From the NCBI RefSeq assembly GCF_016863275.1, contig NZ_BOOO01000031.1:124001-188000 (forward strand): DNA of 64,000 bases. Reading direction: 5' to 3'. This document shows, piece by piece, positions 42,364 through 51,700 of the stretch. A program made the translations under genes and the position numbers. Numbering within the stretch: the stretch's first letter is position 1; every line of letters starts with the position of its first letter. Origin of the DNA: Planotetraspora mira (GTDB taxonomy: Bacteria; Actinomycetota; Actinomycetes; Streptosporangiales; Streptosporangiaceae). The notes beneath the pieces were generated by a model. It saw only the letters and a program-made list of their open reading frames with translations. It was not told where the DNA came from and did not search any database.

Positions 42364-43646
42364 CGACCCAGCGCCCCGACGACGGCTCCCGGGCCGAGCC
42401 GTCCACCTCCCTCGCCGCCGGCCGAGTCCGCGCCGGCGGCGGGATCCGCGCCGGCGGCGGGATCCGCGCCGGCGTCGAAGCAGCCGGACGGTTCCGGATC
42501 TACCTCGGTGCCGCGCCAGGCGTCGGCAAGACCTACGCCATGCTCGACGAAGCACATCGCCGCCGCCGGCGCGGTGGCGACGTGGTCATCGCGATGGTCG
42601 AGACACACGCCCGACCCGCGACCGAAGCCCAGGTGGCCGGCTTGGAAGTGGTCCCACGCAAGACCGTCGAATACCGGGGCGCCCGATTCGAGGAACTCGA
42701 CCTGGAGGCCGTGCTGGCCCGCCGGCCCCAGGTCGCCCTCATCGACGAACTCGCCCACACCAACGTCCCCGGCTCGGGGCGTAACGAAAAGCGCTGGCAG
42801 GACGTGCTCGAACTGCTCGCCGCCGACATCGATGTGATCACCAACGTCAACGTTCAGCACATCGAAAGCCTCGCCGACGTGGTGGAGCAGATCACCGGCA
42901 TCGCCGTCAGGGAACGGGTGCCCGACGCCGTCATCCGAAGCGCCGACCAGATCGAACTCGTCGACTCCTCACCTGAGCAACTGCGCCGCCGCATGCTCCA
43001 CGGGAACATCTTTCCTCCCGACCTCGCCGGCGAGGCACTACGCGGTTTCTTCAAGACCGACACTCTCACCGCGCTTCGCGAGCTCACTCTGCGGTTCCTC
43101 GCCGACGAGACGCGGGGCGATCTCCACGAGCGGCGCAGCCTGGCCCGCGCGGAGACGCTGTGGGAAACCGCGGAAAGCGTGCTCGTCGGGGTGAGCACCG
43201 CGCCCGGAGCCGACGCGACACTGCGGCGCGCCGCCCGTATCGCCGCCCGGCTCCAGGCCGACCTGCATGTGGCGCACGTCATGCCCATTGAGGCCCGCCC
43301 GTCCGACGTCAAGATCGCTACTCTGCGCCGTCTGGCGGACGATCTCGGCGCCCACTGGAGTGACCTGTCCGGCGAGGACCCCGCCACCGCGCTCGTGGAC
43401 TTCGCACGACAACGGCAGATCACTCAAATCGTCGTCGGGCCCGGCCGACGCGGCCGCTGGCTCGAGATCATCGGCGGCGGCTCCACCATCCGGCGCCTCA
43501 GCAGACTGGCAGGTGACGCAGGCATCGACGTACACATCATCGCCCGCGCCGCATCTCCGTCCGCAGGGTCTCCGGATGCGGGCACGCGGAATCCGGACCG
43601 GTGGCTGCGGGGGCCGGACGCCGACAGCGGCACCCCAACGCCGTGA
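42360..43646 (+). CDS. kdpD: KdpD N-terminal half (KdpD sensor domain plus USP domain) as separate protein
   Basis: 428 residues. After a Gly-rich leader (two 18-base repeats at 42431-42466) comes the KdpD domain with its Walker A (YLGAAPGVGKTYAMLDEAHR), Walker-B-like VALIDELAHTNVPG and DVITNVNVQHIESLADV. A universal-stress domain follows (residues about 265-395, VLVGVSTAPGADATLRRAAR, ending VVGPGRRGRWLEIIGGG). It stops before the TM region, which in KdpD of about 900 residues normally follows in the same chain. The remaining half is encoded 17 bases later. The halves probably reassociate. Confidence 0.92.
   Translation: MTTQRPDDGSRAEPSTSLAAGRVRAGGGIRAGGGIRAGVEAAGRFRIYLGAAPGVGKTYAMLDEAHRRRRRGGDVVIAMVETHARPATEAQVAGLEVVPRKTVEYRGARFEELDLEAVLARRPQVALIDELAHTNVPGSGRNEKRWQDVLELLAADIDVITNVNVQHIESLADVVEQITGIAVRERVPDAVIRSADQIELVDSSPEQLRRRMLHGNIFPPDLAGEALRGFFKTDTLTALRELTLRFLADETRGDLHERRSLARAETLWETAESVLVGVSTAPGADATLRRAARIAARLQADLHVAHVMPIEARPSDVKIATLRRLADDLGAHWSDLSGEDPATALVDFARQRQITQIVVGPGRRGRWLEIIGGGSTIRRLSRLAGDAGIDVHIIARAASPSAGSPDAGTRNPDRWLRGPDADSGTPTP
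42431..42466 (+). repeat. 18-base tandem repeat in kdpD 5' end
   Basis: Two perfect copies of CGCCGGCGGCGGGATCCG plus a partial third, encoding a repeated Arg-Ala-Gly-Gly-Gly-Ile linker ahead of the KdpD domain. Probably a recent slippage expansion. Confidence 0.75.
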
Positions 43647-43663
43647 CTCCGACTTCAAGGGCG

Positions 43664-45193
43664 ATGATGGAACACGACATCGCACGGCGGGAGGATCACG
43701 ACACGAAGACCCCGAGGGGGCTCAGCATCGCCGGGTCGTCCGCGGCCCTGGCGAGCATGGCCGTTCTCACGCTCGCCATGCTGCCGTTCCGCGGCGAGCT
43801 GAGCATCGCCACCACCGCGCTGGTGCTGGTCATGCCCGTCGTGGTCGGGGTCGTGATCGGCGGCTTCCGGGTCGGCGTGATCAGCGTCGTCGGCGGATTC
43901 CTCGTCTACGACTTCTTCTTCATCCCGCCCTACCTGACGCTCGATGTCGGCGCGACCGAGAACTGGGTCGCGCTGGGCGTTTACGTGGTGATCATGCTTC
44001 CCGTCGCTCGAGTGGTGGCCAGCATGAACACCGCCCGCACGCAGGCGCGGCAGCGGGCGATGCAGATCCGCCAGCTTTTCGAGCTGTCCGCACTGCTCGT
44101 CGAGGACAAGCCGCTCGAGGACCTGCTCACGGTCATCGTCACCGCCCTGCGGGACGTCTTCGACGCCCACCAGGTGGCCCTGCTGCTGCCGCGCGACGGA
44201 GATCTCGAGATCGCCGCCTCGGCCGGCGCTCCACTCACCGACGATGATCGGCTCCGGCTGCAGCCCACTCCAGGCATGCCGACCAGCCTCGACGTCAACC
44301 AGCCTGAGGACACCGGCTTCTTCAGGATCGCCCTCGTCGCCGCCGGACGTCCCATCGGCATGCTGACCGTCTCCGGTACCGAGATCACCGCCCGGCAGCG
44401 TGAGCCGCTTCTGCTGTTCGCCAACCAGATCGCGCTGGCCGTCGAACGCGCGCAACTGCGCGAACAGGCCCTGCGCGCCGGACTGACCGAGGAAGTCGAA
44501 CGCCTCGCCCGCACCCTCGTCGCCGCGGTCTCTCACGATCTACGAGCCCCGCTGGCCTCCATCAAGGCCTCCTCGTCCACCCTTGCCGACCCGCAGTTGG
44601 GCAGCGGACTCGACGGCGGGGCCCGGCACGAACTCTCCGTTCTGATCGACACTCAGGTCGACCGGCTCGCCGCGCTGGTCACCAACCTGCTCGACATGAG
44701 CCGCGTGCAAGCCGGCGTTCTTCAGCCCCGTGCCGGCATCACCCGCCTGCACGACCTCGTCGACACCGTCCTCGCCGACCTCCCACTCGGCCGGCGCAAC
44801 CGCCCGCCGATCCTCGACCTGCCCGACGACCTCCCGCTCATCGACGTCGACGTCGTGCTCATCGCCCGGGTGCTCACCAACCTGCTGGAGAACGCCACCC
44901 GGCACGCGCCGAAGGACAGCCCGATCACCATCGCCGCCCGGCCCACCGATCCCACAGCGATCACCGTGTCCGTCACCGACCACGGTCCCGGCGTCAGCCC
45001 CGACCGGCGTAGCGAGATCTTCGGACTGTTCATCCGCCGCCACGGGGACTCCGGCTCGGGTCTGGGGCTGGCCATAGCCAAGACCTTCATCGACGCCCAC
45101 CGGCAACGCATCTGGGTCGAAGACGCCCCCGGAGGTGGAGCACGCTTCTGCTTCACCCTGCCCATCGCCGCGCCGCTACAAGAGAGATCCTGA
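43664..45193 (+). CDS. kdpD: KdpD C-terminal half (4TM, GAF and histidine kinase) as separate protein
   Basis: 509 residues from ATG. A short cytosolic N-terminus is followed by four TM segments (DUF4118-type, from ASMAVLTLAMLPF to VYVVIMLPVARVV), a GAF domain (about 150-270), and the kinase core: HisKA VAAVSHDLRAPLASIKASSS (His291), N-box NLLENATRHA, VTDHGPGVSPD and GSGLGLAIAKTF. It lacks the KdpD and USP domains supplied by the gene just upstream. The two reading frames differ, and the join falls exactly at a domain boundary, so this looks like a genuine split rather than a random frameshift. Confidence 0.92.
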   Translation: MMEHDIARREDHDTKTPRGLSIAGSSAALASMAVLTLAMLPFRGELSIATTALVLVMPVVVGVVIGGFRVGVISVVGGFLVYDFFFIPPYLTLDVGATENWVALGVYVVIMLPVARVVASMNTARTQARQRAMQIRQLFELSALLVEDKPLEDLLTVIVTALRDVFDAHQVALLLPRDGDLEIAASAGAPLTDDDRLRLQPTPGMPTSLDVNQPEDTGFFRIALVAAGRPIGMLTVSGTEITARQREPLLLFANQIALAVERAQLREQALRAGLTEEVERLARTLVAAVSHDLRAPLASIKASSSTLADPQLGSGLDGGARHELSVLIDTQVDRLAALVTNLLDMSRVQAGVLQPRAGITRLHDLVDTVLADLPLGRRNRPPILDLPDDLPLIDVDVVLIARVLTNLLENATRHAPKDSPITIAARPTDPTAITVSVTDHGPGVSPDRRSEIFGLFIRRHGDSGSGLGLAIAKTFIDAHRQRIWVEDAPGGGARFCFTLPIAAPLQERS

Positions 45194-45195
45194 CC

Positions 45196-45882
<687 letters not shown>

Positions 45883-45939
45883 CGATCTTCGGTCGCGGGC
45901 GTGGACGGCGAGAGCAGCCACGCCGCGGTCTTCGCATGG

Positions 45940-45981
45940 CTCCATATTCGCCCTGAGAAGCTCCATATTCGCCCGGAGAAG
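45940..45981 (+). repeat. Tandem 21-base repeat upstream of AlkZ-like gene
   Basis: Two adjacent copies of a 21-base unit (starts CTCCATATTCGCCC) differing at one base (T/G). They are AT-rich inside a GC-rich gap, 107 bases before the glycosylase start. Direct repeats placed like this could be regulator sites. Confidence 0.7.
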
Positions 45982-46053
45982 CGGACACAATCTGGCCGCT
46001 TCGTCTGCGATTGTCATCCCGTACCCGAGAACACCCGGAAGGGACTGAAGGCG

Positions 46054-46083
46054 ATGACCGCCACCACCGACACCGCGGCGTGA
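46054..46083 (+). CDS. Possible 9-codon leader peptide
   Basis: ATG to TGA encodes a Thr/Ala-rich nonapeptide (MTATTDTAA) that ends four bases before the glycosylase ATG, with GGAAGG-type bases upstream. It may couple translation, or it may be an artefact of a mis-set start. Confidence 0.25.
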   Translation: MTATTDTAA

Positions 46084-46087
46084 CCCG

Positions 46088-47188
46088 ATGACCGTCCTCG
46101 ACACCAGAGCGCTCAACCGCGCGGCCCTCGCCCGGCAACTGCTGCTCGATCGCGCCGACACCCCGGTCCTCGACGCCGTCGCGCACCTGTGCGGCCTGCA
46201 GGCGCAGGAGCCGCAGGAACCGTTCACCGGGCTCTGGTCGCGGCTGCGCGCGTTCGACCCGGCGGCGCTGGACGACCTGCTGACCGGGCGAAGCGTCGTG
46301 CGGACCCACCTCATGCGCCGCACCGTCCACCTCCTCACCGCCGAAGACGCCCTGGCCTGGCGGGCCCGTCACGAAACCATGCTTCGCCAGCGGGTGCTGG
46401 GCGTCTACCGCCGGGAGCTCGACGGGGTGGACCTCGACGAGCTCGCAGTGGCGGCCCGCGCGGTGCTGGCCGACGGCGAACCCCGCTCGATGACCGAGGT
46501 CGCGCGGATGCTCGCCGACCGCTGGCCGGCGCCGGGCCCGAGAGCACTGGGCGAGATGGTGATCACCGCCCTCGTCCCGAACGTGCAGCTACCGCCGCGC
46601 GGGCTTTGGCGCGTGAAGTCGGGGGTGCGCAACACCCCCCTCTCCCACTGGCTGGGCCGCGAGATCGACCCGCCCGCGCCGCAGCGGACCGACCCGGTCG
46701 GCGCGGCGCTGGTGCGCCGCTACCTCGCCGCCTTCGGCCCCGCGGCCTCGGCCGACCTGCGCGCCTGGTGCGGCCTCGCCGGACTGCCCGCCGCGGTGGC
46801 CGCCGTCCGCGCGGAGTTGGTCACCTTCCACGACGAGCGCGGCCGTGAACTGCTCGACCTGCCCGACGCGCCGCGCCCCGACCCCGGCACACCCGCCCCG
46901 GTGCGGTTCCTGCCGGCGTTCGACAACGCGATCCTCGGCTACCACGACCGCAGCCGGATCATCGAAGACGCCCACCGCGGCCTGTCCGTCACGGGCGCGC
47001 GTGTCGTGCTGGTGGACGGCCGGGTCGCCGCGACCTGGACCGTCGACGCGGGCACCGTCGTCGTCACCCCGCTGCGCGGTTTCACCCGAGCCGAGCACAC
47101 CGCCGTCATCGAGGAGGGCCAGAGCCTGGCGTCGTTCCTGTCCGACGATGACAGCGACCGCGCACAGATCGCCACGTCTTCCGGCTGA
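46088..47188 (+). CDS. AlkZ/YcaQ-like winged-helix DNA glycosylase
   Basis: A 366-residue protein of the HTH_42 (winged helix DNA-binding) family. The N-terminal block includes VAHLCGLQAQEPQEPFTGLW with the QxQ-type catalytic motif. The centre holds RTHLMRRTVHLLTAEDALAW, and the C-terminal block LPAFDNAILGYHDRSRII, all characteristic. AlkZ of Streptomyces unhooks bulky alkylation adducts and crosslinks; the wider family includes AlkX/YcaQ. Actinobacteria carry several paralogues, so a specific substrate is not claimed. Confidence 0.85.
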   Translation: MTVLDTRALNRAALARQLLLDRADTPVLDAVAHLCGLQAQEPQEPFTGLWSRLRAFDPAALDDLLTGRSVVRTHLMRRTVHLLTAEDALAWRARHETMLRQRVLGVYRRELDGVDLDELAVAARAVLADGEPRSMTEVARMLADRWPAPGPRALGEMVITALVPNVQLPPRGLWRVKSGVRNTPLSHWLGREIDPPAPQRTDPVGAALVRRYLAAFGPAASADLRAWCGLAGLPAAVAAVRAELVTFHDERGRELLDLPDAPRPDPGTPAPVRFLPAFDNAILGYHDRSRIIEDAHRGLSVTGARVVLVDGRVAATWTVDAGTVVVTPLRGFTRAEHTAVIEEGQSLASFLSDDDSDRAQIATSSG

Positions 47189-47297
47189 GCGACACAGGTG
47201 TTCTCGAGCGTGGGACGACCAGTTGGCGGAGAAGGTTTCGTGTGCTGACCGAGAAGTGGCGCGAGGAACCGATGCCGCAGGTCCGGGACGTAGACGA

Positions 47298-47825
47298 CTA
47301 TTCGACCAGCGCACCGAAGACGTAGGTTCCGGGAGCGTTCGGATCGTCGCCTGCCCAGAACTCCGTCCAGTGGGCACGGAACTCCTCGCGGGTGACGTGG
47401 CCGTCACCGTCCAGGTCCAGGCGGGGGAAGATCTCATCGGTCGCCGTAGGCGTCCCGTTCCACGTCTCGATGAGCGTGCCGTACTCCGAACGGGAGATGA
47501 GGCCGTCCCCGTTGAGGTCGATGGCCTCGAACATCGCGTCGGCGGTGCCGGAGACCGCGTCAGCCATGTCACCCAGCCCTTCCACGACGAGGAGCACCTC
47601 CTCGAGGGTGACGGCGTCGTCGCCGTCGGCGTCGGAGGCGGCCCGGAGCACCGGCCACCAGCCGGTCATGACGGAGGCCAGTCGCTCCGGATCGACGGAT
47701 CCGGCGACGGCCTTCCAGCGATGGGCGAGCGCCTGGAAGTCGACCTCCGTCAGCCGGCCGTCTCCGTCCATGTCCATCGCACGGAAAACTCCGATGATCT
47801 TTCTGCGCTGGAACTCACTGGCCAC
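47298..47825 (-). CDS. EF-hand calcium-binding protein (four EF-hands)
   Basis: 175 residues from the GTG at 47825, which has GGAGGCGG upstream (an earlier GTG at 47870 has none). Four calcium loops occur in two pairs: DMDGDGRLTEVDF, DADGDDAVTLEEV, DLNGDGLISRSEY and DLDGDGHVTREEF. The organisation is that of calerythrin/sarcoplasmic-type Ca-binding proteins of actinomycetes. It has no signal peptide, so it is a cytosolic calcium sensor or buffer. Convergent with the AlkZ-like gene. Confidence 0.9.
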   Translation of the reverse strand: MASEFQRRKIIGVFRAMDMDGDGRLTEVDFQALAHRWKAVAGSVDPERLASVMTGWWPVLRAASDADGDDAVTLEEVLLVVEGLGDMADAVSGTADAMFEAIDLNGDGLISRSEYGTLIETWNGTPTATDEIFPRLDLDGDGHVTREEFRAHWTEFWAGDDPNAPGTYVFGALVE

Positions 47826-48278
47826 ATCCGCCTCCGCTCTTCGGGAGGCTTCATGCTTTCGGGAGGTCACCGTTGGTGACCATAGTCATCGGAGTGACGA
47901 ACCCGTTACGTACCGTGTGGAGCGCATCGACGGCACCCACCGGCGGGGGCGGGGAACCCCAGGTCGGGGGCGGCGATCGTTCGACGGCAGTCGCGCTCTG
48001 TCCGGACATCTGCCACTGTGAGGTGCGTGCGCCATGGGCACGACGCCCTCGTCAACAGGCGACCCATGGGAGATCCTCGAAGGGCCGGCGGTACCCCGCC
48101 GTACGCGGCGAGCCGCCGCTGCGCGAGGAGGTCCGTCCACAGCGGACAATGAAGGGAAAGGAGACAACCACCCCTTTCCACTCTCAACGTATAGCGCACC
48201 GGGGGGCTTGCGGCAAGACCCGGGTCGTGCCGCAGAATCGACGGCCGAGGCCGGAACCTGCGGAAACGGGGATGCGAA
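47826..48278. other. 453-base non-coding stretch with rifamycin-type element
   Basis: No convincing gene. It separates the EF-hand gene (leftward) from the glycosyltransferase remnant (rightward). Its right end contains the RAE-like inverted repeat at 48203-48221. Confidence 0.55.
48203..48221 (+). promoter_or_regulatory. Rifamycin-associated element (RAE)-like inverted repeat
   Basis: GGGGCTTGCGGCAAGACCC matches, as I recall it, the 19-base RAE consensus that precedes rifamycin-inactivating genes and helR in actinomycetes. It contains CTTGC/GCAAG arms and a -35-like TTGCGG. It ends 57 bases before the glycosyltransferase remnant and 361 bases before helR, with no other promoter obvious between. 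Rifamycin-inducible transcription of helR is the expected consequence. Confidence 0.75.
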
Positions 48279-48581
48279 GTGCGTGTGTTGTTGTCGGCCT
48301 ACGGGTCGCGCGGGGACGTCGGACAGATGGCGGGACTCGCTGTGCGGTTGCGGGAACCCGGCGCGCAGGTGCGGATGTGCGCGCCGCCGGACAAGGAGTT
48401 CGCCGAGTTGCCGGCCGGTGCCGGCCTGCCGCTCGTGCCGGTCGGCCCGCCGATGGGCCCGATGGTGCGACCGTCGTCGACGGCGGACGCGCCCCGGCGC
48501 ATGTCCGAACCGGCCGCGCAGTTCGACCCCGTAGCCGCGGCAGCCGAGGGATGCGACGCCCTCGCGGATCGGAGCCAATGA
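48279..48581 (+). pseudogene. N-terminal remnant of a GT1 glycosyltransferase (possibly rifamycin glycosyltransferase)
   Basis: 100 codons from a GTG behind GGGGA. The sequence is the canonical start of MGT/UGT-type enzymes (MRVLLSAYGSRGDVGQMAGL, RMCAPPDKEFAELPAGAGLP) and ends at AQFDPVAAAAEGCDAL plus a few residues. Full enzymes have about 400 residues, so the acceptor-domain end and the whole sugar-nucleotide domain are gone. RAE-driven rifamycin glycosyltransferases (Rgt) belong to this family. The TGA lies two bases before the helR GTG, so the fragment may now serve only for coupling. Confidence 0.75.
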
Positions 48582-48582
48582 C

Positions 48583-50730
48583 GTGGAACCCCTGATCACC
48601 AGCGCATTCGACCTTCCCGACCACCTCTCCCCCAAGGCCGACCCGACGCTGATCGCCGGCGACGAGCAGCACTTCGCGGCCATCGCGGAGAGCCTCGAGC
48701 AGTCGATCATCGACCTGTCCGGCCGCCTCGACGCCGAGCGCAAGGCGCCCGGCGGCAAAGGCCGGCAAGCGCTGGACCGGGATCTGGAGGTCCATCGGCT
48801 GACCGCTCGCCTGCGAGCCCTGCGCCGTTTCGGTCTGGACCTGTGCCTCGGACACATCGTCAGTTCAGACGACCCCGAGCCCGTGTACATCGGACGACTC
48901 GGCCTCACGGACAGCACGGGTCGACGGCTGCTGCTCGACTGGCGCTCCCCCGCGGCTGAGCCGTTCTTCGGAGCCACCCACGCCAACCCGATGGGCCTGT
49001 CGAGCCGCCGCAGGTATCGCTGGACCCGCGGCCGGATCAGCGACTACTGGGACGAGGTGTTCACCTCGGACGGGTTCGAAGGGCATGCCGCGCTCGACGA
49101 CCAATCCGCCTTCATCGCCAGCCTGGGCGGCAACCGGTCGGCCCGGATGCGAGACGTGCTCGGCACCATCCAGGCCGACCAGGACGCCATCATCCGCGCG
49201 GGGTCCCGCGGCGCTCTCGTCGTCGACGGCGGTCCGGGCACCGGGAAGACCGTCGTCGCCCTGCACCGCTCCGCCTACCTCCTCTACTCCGACCCTCGCC
49301 TCGGTCACCACCGGGGCGGCGTGCTGTTCGTCGGCCCGCACCAGCCCTACCTGGCCTACGTCGCCGACGTCCTTCCCAGCCTCGGAGAGGAGGGCGTGCA
49401 GACCTGCACCCTGCGGGACCTCGTCGCCGAGGGAGCCGGGGCAGCGATCGAGGCCGATCCGAACGTGGCCCTCCTGAAGTCGTCCGCGGACCTGGTGAAG
49501 GCGATCGAGACGGCCGTCAGGTTCTACGAGAATCCGCCCACCAAGGGGATGACGGTCACGACCCACTGGTCCGACATCTGGCTGAGCCCCGACGACTGGG
49601 CCGAGGCGTTCCAAGCTCCGGAACCCGGTACTCCGCACAACGAGGCGCGCGACCAGATCCTGGAGGAGTTGCTCGCGATCCTGATGGACAAGCACGACGG
49701 CGACGCCCCGGCTGACCGGCTCCGCAAGTCGCTGCTGCAGAACAGGGAACTGCTCACGGCCCTCAACCGCGCGTGGCCGCTGATCGAAGCGGCCGACCTC
49801 GTCGGAGACCTGTGGTCGGTGCCCGCCTACCTGCGGATGTGCGCTCCCTGGCTCAGCCCCGACGACGTTCGGACACTGCAGCGCGGGGACGCCCAGGCCT
49901 GGACGGTGTCCGACCTGCCGCTCCTGGACGCGGCACGGCAGCGGCTCGGCGACCCGGAGGCGTCACGACGTAAGCGCCGGCATGACGCCTCTCTCGCCGC
50001 CCAGCGCGAGTACATGTCCAGGGTCGTCGACAACCTGATCGAGGCCGATGACGACGGTGAGGGTCTGGTGACGCAGTTACGCAGGGAGGACCTGCAGAGG
50101 AACCTGGTCGACGAGACCGAACTCCCCGGCATCGACCCGGACCTGCTCGCCGGCCCGTTCGCGCACATCGTCGTGGACGAGGCACAGGAACTGACCGACG
50201 CGGAGTGGCAGATGTTGCTGCTCCGGTGCCCGTCCCGGAGCTTCACCATCGTCGGGGATCGCGCCCAGGCAAGGCACGGGTTCACGGAGTCGTGGCAGGA
50301 ACGGCTCGAGCGGATCGGGCTCGACCGGGTCAACCTGGCCTCCCTGAGCATCAACTACAGGACCCCGGAAGCGGTCATGGCGGAAGCCGAGCCGGTCATC
50401 CGGGCCGTGCTCCCGGACGCCAACGTGCCGACCTCCATCCGCAGCAGCGACGTCCCCGTCGTGCACGGATCCGCTTCGGATCTGGGCTCGATCCTCGACA
50501 CCTGGCTCGCCGCGCATGCCGAAGGGATCGCCTGCGTGATCGGCGATCCCACGTTCCGGGCGACCTCCCGCGTCCGGTCGCTGACCCCGGAGTTGTCGAA
50601 GGGGCTCGAGTTCGACCTGGTCGTCCTCATCGACCCGGAGGCGTTCGGCAGGGGCATCGAGGGAACGGTCGACCGCTATGTCGCCATGACCCGGGCGACC
50701 CAGCAACTCGTCATCCTCACGAGCGCCTGA
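48583..50730 (+). CDS. helR: HelR-type RNA polymerase-recycling ATPase (HelD family)
   Basis: 715 residues. Superfamily I helicase-like: an N-terminal coiled-coil (about 20-85, FAAIAESLEQSIIDLSGRLD) that inserts into the polymerase, Walker A VVDGGPGTGKTVVALHRSAY, motif II HIVVDEAQELTDAEW, and motif LSINYRTPEAVM near the end. HelR proteins displace rifamycins from RNA polymerase and rescue stalled enzyme, giving rifamycin tolerance. Placement under an RAE-like element supports HelR over generic HelD. GTG start with GGAG eight bases upstream. Confidence 0.9.
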   Translation: MEPLITSAFDLPDHLSPKADPTLIAGDEQHFAAIAESLEQSIIDLSGRLDAERKAPGGKGRQALDRDLEVHRLTARLRALRRFGLDLCLGHIVSSDDPEPVYIGRLGLTDSTGRRLLLDWRSPAAEPFFGATHANPMGLSSRRRYRWTRGRISDYWDEVFTSDGFEGHAALDDQSAFIASLGGNRSARMRDVLGTIQADQDAIIRAGSRGALVVDGGPGTGKTVVALHRSAYLLYSDPRLGHHRGGVLFVGPHQPYLAYVADVLPSLGEEGVQTCTLRDLVAEGAGAAIEADPNVALLKSSADLVKAIETAVRFYENPPTKGMTVTTHWSDIWLSPDDWAEAFQAPEPGTPHNEARDQILEELLAILMDKHDGDAPADRLRKSLLQNRELLTALNRAWPLIEAADLVGDLWSVPAYLRMCAPWLSPDDVRTLQRGDAQAWTVSDLPLLDAARQRLGDPEASRRKRRHDASLAAQREYMSRVVDNLIEADDDGEGLVTQLRREDLQRNLVDETELPGIDPDLLAGPFAHIVVDEAQELTDAEWQMLLLRCPSRSFTIVGDRAQARHGFTESWQERLERIGLDRVNLASLSINYRTPEAVMAEAEPVIRAVLPDANVPTSIRSSDVPVVHGSASDLGSILDTWLAAHAEGIACVIGDPTFRATSRVRSLTPELSKGLEFDLVVLIDPEAFGRGIEGTVDRYVAMTRATQQLVILTSA

Positions 50731-50775
50731 GTCGGCCGCGCGCCGCGCTCCCGGGCATCCGGCGCGACGGGAACG

Positions 50776-51558
50776 TCAGCTCCTCGGCTGATACACGTAG
50801 GGCGTGGTGGTGCTCAGCTGCGCGAACCCGAGCCGGGCGAGGATCGGCCGGCTCTGGTCGGACGCGTCGACCTGCAGGTAGCGGTAGCCGCGCTCGGCTG
50901 CGATGCGGGCGCGGTAGGCGATCAGAGCGCGGTAGAGGCCCCGGCCGCGCCACGCCGGCACGGTGCCGCCGCCCCATAGCCCGGCGAAGTCCGCGTCCAG
51001 CGGGAGTTCCATCCGCGCCGAGCTGACCGGCACGTCGCCGGCCATGGCGACGACCGCGACGACGGTGTCCGGAGCTTCGGTGAGCTGCTTCAGGAGTTGC
51101 GCTCTGATCCTGGAGCCGTCGGTGTCGAAGGCCTGATCGTGCACGATCGTCATGAGCTCGACCCCGGCCGCGTCGGTCACCTCGCGCAGCGTGATTCCCT
51201 CAGGAGGCACGACGGCGGTGGACAACTCGCCGATCTCGGCCACCATCAGCGCCTCCTCCGGCTCTGATGTGAACCCGGCCGCGTGGAGCCGCGCGGGCAG
51301 GTCGTGCGGAAGGTCATGGGCGTAGAGCTTCCACTCGAATTCCAGCCCCAGTTCGCTGAAATGCTTCACCTGTTCCACGATCGCCGCGTCCGCGGACTCC
51401 GCGTCGAGGCCGGACCACAGGACGCCGTTCCACCCGTTCTCGCCGCCGGTCTGCCGCGTCGTCGTCGCCGTCCTCTCGACCCGGGCTCCGGGGCCGTCGG
51501 GACGGACATTGCGCCGCATCTGGGTATCGAATGTCGCCAGCACCTCGTCATGATTCAT
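50776..51558 (-). CDS. GNAT-family N-acetyltransferase
   Basis: About 260 residues. The C-terminal half is a GNAT fold with acetyl-CoA motif A (GLWGGGTVPAWRGRGLYRAL) and motif B (YRYLQVDASDQSRPILARLG). The N-terminal half resembles a degenerate second domain, common in actinobacterial tandem GNATs. The ATG at 51558 is taken; a GTG two codons earlier is possible. Substrate unknown. Convergent with helR. Confidence 0.85.
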   Translation of the reverse strand: MNHDEVLATFDTQMRRNVRPDGPGARVERTATTTRQTGGENGWNGVLWSGLDAESADAAIVEQVKHFSELGLEFEWKLYAHDLPHDLPARLHAAGFTSEPEEALMVAEIGELSTAVVPPEGITLREVTDAAGVELMTIVHDQAFDTDGSRIRAQLLKQLTEAPDTVVAVVAMAGDVPVSSARMELPLDADFAGLWGGGTVPAWRGRGLYRALIAYRARIAAERGYRYLQVDASDQSRPILARLGFAQLSTTTPYVYQPRS

Positions 51559-51700
51559 CCCCACATTCGAGCAGTGACGGGATTAATGGCGCAAATGGGT
51601 TTATTTTCGACGGCCGGAACAAGGCGTCGGCGACACGCCAACCGGGGGCGGGCTTCGCCAGGGAGGGCGACGGTCGCGTCGCCGTCGACAGGCGGCCGGC

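Noticed and set aside
43267-44247. Frame bridging the two kdpD halves
   Set aside because: It reads out of frame with both halves and gives Arg-rich nonsense, so it is not evidence of a fused KdpD.
47906-48199. 97-codon minus-strand frame upstream of the RAE-like element
   Set aside because: Cys/Arg/Pro-rich composition, no ribosome site at the start, no recognisable fold. Treated as non-coding.
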